A stretch of DNA of 6,564 bases from an uncultured Eubacteriales bacterium (GTDB lineage Bacteria > Bacillota > Clostridia > Christensenellales > QALW01), in contig URYI01000114.1 of the NCBI GenBank assembly GCA_900552055.1, positions 1-6,564 of the forward strand, in the 5' to 3' direction. The translations under genes and the position numbers were made by a program. Below are positions 1 to 4,110 of the stretch, piece by piece (positions within the stretch are counted from its first letter, which is position 1; every line of letters begins with the position of its first letter). The notes below the pieces were generated by a model that was given only the letters and a program-made list of their open reading frames with translations, ran no database searches and was not told the DNA's origin.

Positions 1-40
1 CCCCGCCTGCCCCCGCCTGCCCCCGCGCCCCGGCCTCGCG
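1..40. repeat. C-rich decamer repeat at window edge
   Basis: The decamer CCCCGCCTGC occurs twice in tandem (1-10, 11-20) and a third degenerate copy begins at 21. The stretch is almost free of A and T, unlike the AT-rich sequence that follows. It may be a genuine low-complexity intergenic repeat or an assembly artefact at a contig end; one window cannot separate these. The last 25 bases of the window are similarly GC-rich. Confidence 0.6.
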
Positions 41-70
41 CAAAAATTCAATCAAAGTTTGTCTTGAAGT

Positions 71-83
71 ATATGCGGCATAT
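71..83. promoter_or_regulatory. Short palindrome upstream of the first gene's promoter
   Basis: ATATGC-G-GCATAT is a perfect inverted repeat with 6-base arms and a one-base centre. It lies 17 bases before the -35 box of the promoter at 101-129. The position suits an operator, but no cognate regulator is identifiable, so the role is a guess. A weaker tandem promoter (TTGAAG at 64-69, TTAATA at 87-92, 17-base spacer) would straddle it. Confidence 0.3.
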
Positions 84-100
84 GTTTTAATAAACGGCGC

Positions 101-129
101 TTGTATAAGCAGGTATATCATGCTATAAT
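101..129 (+). promoter_or_regulatory. Sigma-A promoter, extended -10, for 149-994
   Basis: The -35 box is TTGTAT (101-106) and the -10 box is TATAAT (124-129), separated by 17 bases. The TG of an extended -10 element is at 121-122. Transcription should begin near 136, leaving a very short leader that still holds the ribosome binding site GAGGTGG (137-143). This decides the gene start: the TTG at 101 that opens the longest reading frame is the -35 box itself, so translation cannot begin there. Confidence 0.75.
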
Positions 130-148
130 ACCAAATGAGGTGGTATAT

Positions 149-994
149 ATGAGGAATTTAACTATTAAGAGAGATAAGAGCTTTGTGGCCTGTTTAATGG
201 CGGATAAGGTGTATATGGAAGATTCGGCCTCAAGCGAAATAACTATAAATAATGTGCCCTGCCGGCTTTTGGGGACTTTAAAAAACGGCGAACAAAAGAC
301 TTTTTCCATTCCCCAGGAAGAGACAAAAATATTTGTAATAGCGGATAAATTGAGCAAAAACTTCTGCAATGAGGTTTATACTGTTCCTGCCGGTGAAGAG
401 AATGTATTTTTAAGCGGCAGGAACCATTTTAATCCAGCAAGCGGGAATGCGTTCCGGTTTGACGGGAATATCCGTCCCGAAACCCTGGAGAACCGGAAAA
501 AGGGAAATAAAATAGGCTGGATTATACTGGCTGCGGCTGTTGTTGTGGGAATTATTGTGGGGCTTGTTTTGTCTATTCCTGGTGCGTCGGGTGAAGCTAA
601 GGAATTTGTTTACGAGCAGATGCATATTACCCTGAACGACTATTTTAAAGAAACCTCTTCTTCGGGGTTTGACGTATGCTATGAGTCCAGGGACATAGCC
701 GTATTTGTATTAAAGGAAACTCTCAGTGAGGACAAAACGCTGGAGGAATACGGTGAAATGGTCATTTCTGCGAATGACATGGATTCTTCTGTTGAATTGC
801 AGGAGGAGGCCGGCCTGTATTATTTTGAATACGATTATGCCGGCTCCAATCCGGAGGAGGCTATTGGTTATTTTGCGGCGGTGTTTAAAAACGGCGAAGA
901 TTATTGGCTGATACAGTTCGCCTGCTATAAAGAGTCCTATCAGGGATACCGAAATGATTTCGTAGAGTGGTCTAAAAGCGTTAGGTTTGAATAG
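149..994 (+). CDS. Single-pass membrane protein of unknown function (bitopic, two soluble domains)
   Basis: 281 residues from the ATG at 149. That start is chosen because GAGGTGG lies 5 bases upstream and because the upstream in-frame TTG falls inside the -35 box. Residues 1-115 form a cytoplasmic-type domain rich in short beta segments, without a recognisable motif. A basic stretch (ENRKKGNK, 114-121) precedes one membrane helix at about 122-144, giving N-in/C-out topology. Residues 145-281 are acidic and aromatic with alternating beta pattern, predicted outside the membrane; a PsbP/Mog1-like fold is only a guess. There is no signal peptide, catalytic motif or lipobox. I recall related N-terminal domains (RNLTIKR..SFVAC, FNPASGNAFRFD) in other Clostridia proteins, without a known function. 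It is transcribed alone; the next gene is a tRNA 258 bases away. Confidence 0.8.
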   Translation: MRNLTIKRDKSFVACLMADKVYMEDSASSEITINNVPCRLLGTLKNGEQKTFSIPQEETKIFVIADKLSKNFCNEVYTVPAGEENVFLSGRNHFNPASGNAFRFDGNIRPETLENRKKGNKIGWIILAAAVVVGIIVGLVLSIPGASGEAKEFVYEQMHITLNDYFKETSSSGFDVCYESRDIAVFVLKETLSEDKTLEEYGEMVISANDMDSSVELQEEAGLYYFEYDYAGSNPEEAIGYFAAVFKNGEDYWLIQFACYKESYQGYRNDFVEWSKSVRFE

Positions 995-1252
995 GAGGAG
1001 AAATTCTATTAAATAATCTGAACAGAACAGCATATATATGAATATAAAATTAGCTGGACAAACGGCCGGATTGTTGATATAATATCCATCGCTAAGATTG
1101 GGTTCGGGCAAATAACTCATATTAAAGCGCTTTAGGCGCAGATAATATGCGCCTGGCAAAAGAGGATATTATTATCCGGCCTAAGTCCAGAATTGGGGCA
1201 TGTCCCAAAGAATGCTTTAAAAAGCCTTTCTTAAATGCAGTATAGTTTTCAA
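995..1252 (+). other. Intergenic region and tRNA leader with small hairpins
   Basis: No credible protein gene is present. A purine-rich ribosome-binding-like GGAGGAG sits at the stop of the preceding gene (994-1000) but no ATG or ORF follows. Two small hairpins lie within the presumed tRNA leader: AGGCGCA/TGCGCCT (1134-1140 with 1148-1154, 7-base loop) and GGATA/TATCC (1164-1168 with 1173-1177). An imperfect stem AAGAA..GCTT / AAGC..TTCTT spans about 1209-1232. None matches a riboswitch or T-box that I recognise. Confidence 0.5.
1055..1083 (+). promoter_or_regulatory. Sigma-A promoter, extended -10, probable tRNA-unit promoter
   Basis: TGGACA (1055-1060), a 17-base spacer, and TATAAT (1078-1083) with the extended TG at 1075-1076. 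Transcription should start near 1090. The only downstream genes before the terminator at 1414-1458 are the two tRNAs, so this is their probable promoter, with a leader of about 160 bases. A TATAGT at 1241-1246 is placed well for a nearer start but lacks a good -35. Confidence 0.65.
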
Positions 1253-1328
1253 GCCAATGTAGCTCAGCTGGCAGAGCAGCAGTTTCGTAAACTGCAGGTC
1301 AAGGGTTCGAGCCCCTTCATTGGCTCCA
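1253..1328 (+). tRNA. tRNA-Thr (anticodon CGT)
   Basis: A 76-base cloverleaf with encoded CCA. The acceptor stem is GCCAATG/CATTGGC, the D-stem GCTC/GAGC, the anticodon stem GCAGT/ACTGC with loop TTCGTAA, and the T-arm AAGGG-TTCGAGC-CCCTT. The anticodon CGT is at 1286-1288 and reads ACG threonine codons. The discriminator base is T (1325), followed by CCA (1326-1328). It lies 8 bases before the next tRNA and is presumably co-transcribed with it. Confidence 0.96.
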
Positions 1329-1336
1329 TTATTTTC

Positions 1337-1413
<77 letters not shown>

Positions 1414-1458
1414 CGAAAAAGCCCGCCTTTGTCCGAAAGACAAAGGCGGGCTTTTTCG
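1414..1458 (+). terminator. Rho-independent terminator of the tRNA unit (probably bidirectional)
   Basis: A perfect 20-bp stem (1414-1433 with 1439-1458) closes on a CGAAA loop. The GC-rich core (GCCCGCC/GGCGGGC) is followed on the + strand by TTTTT and preceded by AAAAA, so the element can terminate in both directions. It abuts the tRNA-Pro CCA directly and marks the left edge of the accessory region. Confidence 0.93.
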
Positions 1459-1461
1459 AAC

Positions 1462-1635
1462 TAAGCGTTCCGCAAAGCGAAACGTGAAACATCCTTCGGA
1501 TGAGAAGCGCACTTCGTGCGTGAAGATTTCATTCAATGAGAACAGGAGGAACGCTTAACTTCACATCGTGCGCAAGCACGATGCTTTACGGCGGCATCGC
1601 CGCCGCTTCACTTGGCGCGCAGCGGCAGACTTCAC
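1462..1635. repeat. Array of small hairpins separated by GTGAAR / CTTYAC spacers
   Basis: The left part is bracketed by a perfect 10-base inverted repeat: TAAGCGTTCC (1462-1471) and GGAACGCTTA (1548-1557). Inside are CATCC-TTC-GGATG (1490-1502), CGCAC-TTC-GTGCG (1508-1520) and TCAT-TCA-ATGA (1529-1539). The right part has CATCGTGC-GCAA-GCACGATG (1564-1583) and CGGCGGC-ATC-GCCGCCG (1589-1605). The hairpins are punctuated by GTGAAA (1484) and GTGAAG (1520) on the left, and by CTTCAC/CTTTAC at 1559, 1584, 1606 and 1630 on the right, 22-25 bases apart and in the opposite orientation. No protein gene is credible here. It resembles hairpin arrays I recall from mobile segments of gut Clostridia, but this is memory, not a search result. 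Confidence 0.7.
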
Positions 1636-1732
1636 GAATATTGCAGACTATCTTCATATATGGTATGGTTGAGCTACAATAGGGACAAAATTATTTTATT
1701 GCCTATGTTATGTGGTGTTATTAACTTAAAAA
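1636..1732 (+). other. AT-rich intergenic sequence with no recognised feature
   Basis: Between the hairpin array and the regulator's operator-like palindromes I find no ORF, RNA gene, strong promoter or repeat. It is markedly AT-rich, matching the gene that follows rather than the tRNA side. Confidence 0.5.
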
Positions 1733-1759
1733 TCCAACTTCAAGTTGGAAAATTCCAAT
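1733..1759. promoter_or_regulatory. Overlapping palindromes, probable operator of the XRE regulator
   Basis: TCCAACTT-C-AAGTTGGA (1733-1749) is a perfect palindrome with 8-base arms. It overlaps a second one, TTGGAA-AA-TTCCAA (1745-1758), so three TTGGA/TCCAA half-sites run in series. The cluster ends 10 bases before the -35 box of the XRE gene promoter, a usual location for an autoregulatory site of this family. Binding is inferred, not shown. Confidence 0.5.
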
Positions 1760-1769
1760 GACTGCGTTA

Positions 1770-1798
1770 TTGATTTATAACATTTTAACCCTTAAAAT
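1770..1798 (+). promoter_or_regulatory. Sigma-A promoter of the XRE regulator gene
   Basis: TTGATT (1770-1775), a 17-base spacer and TAAAAT (1793-1798). The expected start near 1805 gives a leader of about 30 bases that carries AAGGAGTG (1823-1830), 5-7 bases before the ATG at 1836. Confidence 0.6.
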
Positions 1799-1835
1799 AT
1801 AAATGTAGCTACGAGAAATAAAAAGGAGTGTAACT

Positions 1836-2744
1836 ATGGATAATTTGAAGTTGAATGATAATATTTGTTTTTATAGAAAAAAGCAAGGTTTAACACAAGA
1901 GGAACTTGCTCAAAGGTTAGGTGCAACTAATCAGTCGGTATCTAAATGGGAGTCGGCACAGTGTTGTCCGGATATTAGCTTAATACCAAGGCTTGCCGAT
2001 ATATTTGAGATAAGCATAGATGAATTATTTGATAATGAGCCGAGAACGTCTGTGACTAAGGGAGTTAACGATACTAAAAAAGACGCTGTTTTTTCTGAAG
2101 CAATGAAAATTATGAAAGAAAGCGGTACAGTTTCTACATCATTGTTGCAAAGAAAACTAAATATTGGCTATGAACAAGCAGTACATTTAATAGACTTGCT
2201 AAAAGGTGAAGTGAAAGATAAAGAAGATTGCTCTTCGCAATTCTCTTGGCCGAATGATGATATATTACGTGTTGTAGTTGCCAGAGGCAAAAAAGTTATA
2301 TCGGTCGACGACATAGATAAAACTATAGATATTACTTTTCCAAAAAACTGTAACGAAACTACAAGACAATATTTTAAGGTTGAAGTCTTTGGTAATATTT
2401 GCTGTGATGCAAGTATTAATGGTGATGTTATAGCTCACGGACAAATTGAATGCAATGAAATTAATGGCGATATTAAAGAGTGTAAAAGCAACATTTCTTG
2501 CAAAGGCGATATAAACGGAGATGTTAGTGCTGACGGTAATGTTGGTTGTGGTGATTCAATTAGCGGTAACGTAAGTTGCGGTGAAAATGTTGCTTGTGGA
2601 GATGGAATAGGCGGTAAAGTAAACTGCGGCGGAAGCATTACCTGCGGAGATGGTATAAACGGTGATATTAAATGTGGTGGTAACATTGAGTGTAAAAAAA
2701 TAGAAGGTAATGTTGAATGTCAAGGAAATATTATTTATAAATAA
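1836..2744 (+). CDS. XRE-family regulator with FtsK-gamma-like domain and cysteine-ladder repeat tail
   Basis: 302 residues. Residues 9-65 are a Cro/C1-type helix-turn-helix (GLTQEELAQRLGATNQSVSKW, then ISIDELF). Residues about 83-123 (VFSEAMKIM..GTVSTSLLQRKLNIGYEQAVHLIDLL) match the winged-helix FtsK gamma domain, which in FtsK reads specific DNA motifs. Residues 130-185 are a beta-rich linker (DDILRVVV, TIDITF). Residues 186-302 are a bactofilin-like repeat with consensus NGDVxCGGNIxCGDGI, about 16 residues per unit and probably a beta-solenoid. Cysteines 190, 206, 222, 238, 254, 270 and 286 are exactly 16 apart, and 216, 248, 264 and 280 form a second register. No membrane helix or signal peptide is present. 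The start is supported by AAGGAGTG. Codon use is clearly more AT-rich than galE or purR, suggesting acquisition. DNA binding is secure; what the cysteines sense or bind is unknown. Confidence 0.88.
   Translation: MDNLKLNDNICFYRKKQGLTQEELAQRLGATNQSVSKWESAQCCPDISLIPRLADIFEISIDELFDNEPRTSVTKGVNDTKKDAVFSEAMKIMKESGTVSTSLLQRKLNIGYEQAVHLIDLLKGEVKDKEDCSSQFSWPNDDILRVVVARGKKVISVDDIDKTIDITFPKNCNETTRQYFKVEVFGNICCDASINGDVIAHGQIECNEINGDIKECKSNISCKGDINGDVSADGNVGCGDSISGNVSCGENVACGDGIGGKVNCGGSITCGDGINGDIKCGGNIECKKIEGNVECQGNIIYK
2418..2741 (+). repeat. Degenerate about 48-base tandem repeats encoding the cysteine-ladder tail
   Basis: Protein units begin at residues 195, 210, 227, 243, 259, 275 and 290, with lengths 15, 17, 16, 16, 16, 15 and a partial last unit. 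At DNA level they are related but diverged (recurring GGTGATAT/GGTAACGT and TGTGGAGATGG-like blocks), so the repeat is old enough to have drifted while the Gly, Cys and Val/Ile positions stayed fixed. Confidence 0.75.
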
Positions 2745-2907
2745 CACTTATCCTGCTTCTTGATATTCTGTATATTTCATTGTTAATTAGGCAAGGCAGG
2801 AATAACTGTCATACTTTCGGTAACATTACTGCTTAAAAACAGAGTTTTCAACTGCATTTTCTTTGGTATGATTTTAAAGGTGTCGGTATGATTTTTGTCA
2901 TACCATC

Positions 2908-2947
2908 AAAAATAGAGTTATCTCGTGGTTTTGGGATAACTCTATTT
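2908..2947 (-). terminator. Long stem-loop, possible terminator (better on the minus strand)
   Basis: AAATAGAGTTATC (2910-2922) pairs perfectly with GATAACTCTATTT (2935-2947); two further pairs are possible inside. Read on the minus strand the stem is followed by a run of five T, the classic intrinsic-terminator arrangement. On the + strand only three T follow. It could end XRE transcription weakly and block antisense entry, but no minus-strand gene lies to its right. Confidence 0.45.
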
Positions 2948-2958
2948 GCATATATAAC

Positions 2959-2987
2959 TTGAAAATTACAACAAAAAATGTTATATT
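2959..2987 (+). promoter_or_regulatory. Sigma-A promoter, extended -10, for the DUF559 nuclease
   Basis: TTGAAA (2959-2964), a 17-base spacer and TATATT (2982-2987), with the extended TG at 2979-2980. Transcription should begin near 2994, giving a 5' untranslated region of about 120 bases that contains the hairpin at 3025-3051 and the whole left terminal repeat. Confidence 0.55.
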
Positions 2988-3024
2988 AAATTAAAGAAAA
3001 AGCTTGTTGTTATGCGGAAAATTC

Positions 3025-3051
3025 AACTTGTGGAAATGACTTCCACAAGTT
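3025..3051 (+). repeat. Perfect 11-bp hairpin in the nuclease leader
   Basis: AACTTGTGGAA (3025-3035) and TTCCACAAGTT (3041-3051) are perfectly complementary with a 5-base loop. It lies 9 bases before the left terminal repeat. There is no T-run, so a terminator is unlikely. It could be an RNA structure or a DNA binding site; its CAACTT and GGAA/TTCC blocks resemble the XRE operator at 1733-1759. Confidence 0.6.
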
Positions 3052-3060
3052 ACACTCTTA

Positions 3061-3116
3061 GCCTCCCTCTGACGAGGGAGGTGGCAAAACTTTAGTTTTG
3101 ACGGAGGGAGAGAATT
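3061..3116. repeat. Left terminal inverted repeat of the nuclease module
   Basis: A structured repeat matching the reverse complement of 3459-3509. Parts in order: hairpin CCTCCCTC-TGAC-GAGGGAGG (3062-3081), inner hairpin CAAAAC-TTTA-GTTTTG (3085-3100), then GGAGGGAGAGAATT (3103-3116). CTCCCTCTGACGAGGGAG (18 bases) and GAGGGAGAGAATT (13 bases) are identical in the two copies; the middle hairpin differs in sequence but stays palindromic. GGAGGGAG at 3103-3110 also serves as the ribosome binding site of the nuclease. Confidence 0.88.
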
Positions 3117-3518
3117 ATGAAAGAATATAATAAAGCAAATATCCCTCTTACAAAAACTTTAAGGAAAAATATGACACCTTGGGAACGAAAACTATGGTAT
3201 GAGTTTTTAAGATATTACCCTATAAGATTTCAAAGACAAAAAGCCATTGGTAATTACATAGCAGATTTCTACTGTGCTAAAGCAAGACTTGTTGTTGAGC
3301 TTGACGGTGGCGGACATTATACCGATGGGCAAATGGAAAAAGATAGAGTTCGTACAAAAGAGTTAGAAAGTGTAAATTTAACAGTTTTAAGAATTTGCAA
3401 TTTAGATATTGACCGTAATTTTAGAGGTGTATGCGAATATATAGATTTAGCTGTTAAAAATTCTCTCCCTCAGTCAGCTTCGCTGACAGCTCCCTCGTCA
3501 GAGGGAGCCGAAAACTAA
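3117..3518 (+). CDS. DUF559 / VSR-like endonuclease-domain protein inside terminal repeats
   Basis: 133 residues. The family is related to very-short-patch-repair (VSR) and PD-(D/E)XK endonucleases. Visible marks are an N-terminal WERKLW motif (22-27), D50 in YIADFYC, then E61-L-D63-G in VVELDGGGH with H67, and a KDRVRTKEL helix (74-82), followed by VLRICNLDI. D50, E61 and D63 are the likely metal ligands. The ATG at 3117 is set by GGAGGGAG, which belongs to the left repeat. The domain ends near residue 114; the last 18 or so residues (SLPQSASLTAPSSEGA) are translated from the right repeat and are probably not part of the fold. Substrate is unknown: self-mobilisation, homing or nucleic-acid defence all remain open. 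It is AT-rich like its neighbours and may be co-transcribed with the gene 52 bases downstream. Confidence 0.88.
   Translation: MKEYNKANIPLTKTLRKNMTPWERKLWYEFLRYYPIRFQRQKAIGNYIADFYCAKARLVVELDGGGHYTDGQMEKDRVRTKELESVNLTVLRICNLDIDRNFRGVCEYIDLAVKNSLPQSASLTAPSSEGAEN
3459..3509. repeat. Right terminal inverted repeat of the nuclease module
   Basis: The inverted partner of 3061-3116. It contains inner hairpin GTCAGC-TTC-GCTGAC (3473-3487) and outer hairpin GCTCCCTC-GTCA-GAGGGAGC (3489-3508). Compared with the left copy, the base pair closing the outer stem is switched (C-G on the left, G-C here), a compensatory change, and the inner hairpin is entirely different yet still paired. It overlaps the 3' end of the nuclease gene. 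Confidence 0.88.
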
Positions 3519-3519
3519 T

Positions 3520-3548
3520 TTGTTCCTAACTTGACATAAGCATACAAT
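3520..3548 (+). promoter_or_regulatory. Possible promoter of the four-helix-bundle gene
   Basis: TTGTTC (3520-3525), a 17-base spacer and TACAAT (3543-3548) would start near 3555 and keep the ribosome binding site in the message. A better -35, TTGACA (3531-3536), pairs at 17 bases with TATGAA (3554-3559). However, its start near 3566 would cut off the GAGGTG site, so I prefer the first pair. Read-through from the nuclease is also possible. Confidence 0.3.
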
Positions 3549-3570
3549 ACAGCTATGAATGAGGTGTAAA

Positions 3571-3921
3571 ATGTCTGGAAGTAAATTGAGAATCCAGTCA
3601 ATGGATTTTGCCGTATCCATTATCGACCTTGTGAAACAACTGAAAAAACAGCACGAATCTATAATATCCAATCAAATTGGTAGAAGCGGTACTTCTATCG
3701 GAGCCAATATCCGCGAGGCTCAATATGCTCACGGCAAGGCGGATTTTATTGCCAAGCTTCAAATTGCACTCAAGGAAGCAAACGAAACTGGCTATTGGTT
3801 GGAACTACTTTACAAAACAGATTATATACAAGAAACAGAATATAAGAAGTTGGATTCGGCTTGTGCAAATATACGGGTAATGCTTATTTCCTCTATCAAC
3901 ACCGCAAAGGGAAATTTATAA
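3571..3921 (+). CDS. Four-helix-bundle protein (S23 / 23S rRNA intervening-sequence family, Avd-like)
   Basis: 116 residues, usual length for the family. The signature RSGTSIGANIREA (38-50) is followed by AHGKADFIAKLQIALKEANETGYWLELL (53-80), and four amphipathic helices are evident. The start at 3571 is chosen over the in-frame ATG at 3559 because GAGGTG (3561-3566) lies just before it. Relatives are encoded inside 23S rRNA intervening sequences of some bacteria, and Avd is the accessory protein of diversity-generating retroelements, where it forms a basic, nucleic-acid-binding pentamer. Neither rRNA nor reverse transcriptase is present here, so this is the common stand-alone form without assigned function. 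It follows the nuclease module by 52 bases. The only large gap-free neighbours are accessory genes. Confidence 0.87.
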   Translation: MSGSKLRIQSMDFAVSIIDLVKQLKKQHESIISNQIGRSGTSIGANIREAQYAHGKADFIAKLQIALKEANETGYWLELLYKTDYIQETEYKKLDSACANIRVMLISSINTAKGNL

Positions 3922-4045
3922 TGATAAGTAATATCGTATTATAAAACCATTCCTCTATTTTTGTGCGCCGCATTCTCAGGTGTTCCATACAATTCAATAT
4001 CAGAAGTATTTTTATCAAAATTTTTCAGCTTTTTTTATAAAAATA

Positions 4046-4076
4046 AATAACGGTTCAATAACCGTTATTAAACCGT
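4046..4076. promoter_or_regulatory. Three-half-site operator-like element
   Basis: AATAACGGTT-CAAT-AACCGTTATT (4046-4069) is a perfect inverted repeat with 10-base arms. A third half-site, AACCGT, follows at 4071-4076. The cores start at 4050, 4060 and 4071, i.e. 10-11 bases apart, so all three face the same side of the helix. This is the arrangement cooperative ribbon-helix-helix repressors use, and the next gene encodes one. The cognate pairing is inferred. Confidence 0.55.
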
Positions 4077-4101
4077 TGCCGTATATTTTACTCTTTTTAT
4101 C

Positions 4102-4110
4102 TGCTATTAT
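4102..4110 (+). promoter_or_regulatory. Possible extended -10 of the ribbon-helix-helix gene
   Basis: TGC-TATTAT forms an extended -10 element. A -35 box at the right distance is poor (TATATT at 4082-4087). Its expected start near 4117 would give a leader of about 70 bases. Confidence 0.35.

Larger units (their letters stand above)
2745..3060. other. Intergenic region with repeated GGTATGA motifs, stem-loops and a promoter
   Basis: No protein gene is supported. GGTATGA occurs directly at 2865-2871 and 2885-2891, exactly 20 bases apart and both followed by TTTT. Its inverse TCATAC(C) occurs at 2809-2814 and 2898-2904. The last pair forms GGTATGA-TTTTTG-TCATACC. A weak inverted repeat, TTATCCTGC (2748-2756) and GCAGGAATAA (2796-2805), follows the XRE stop. 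The strong stem-loop, nuclease promoter and hairpin in this stretch are listed separately. Confidence 0.55.

Noticed and set aside
710..1159. Open frame of 149 residues on the minus strand
   Set aside because: It mostly shadows the membrane-protein gene at 149-994 and crosses the tRNA promoter; no ribosome binding site or family resemblance.
1462..1635. CRISPR array
   Set aside because: Units are self-complementary hairpins of differing sequence with 6-base spacers motifs, not identical repeats with unique spacers; no cas genes.
2435..2686. Pro/Ser-rich minus-strand frame with internal repeats
   Set aside because: The repetition is simply the complement of the Gly/Cys repeat units of the XRE gene.
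3571..3921. Part of a diversity-generating retroelement or an rRNA intervening sequence
   Set aside because: No reverse transcriptase, template/variable repeats or rRNA sequence anywhere in the window.
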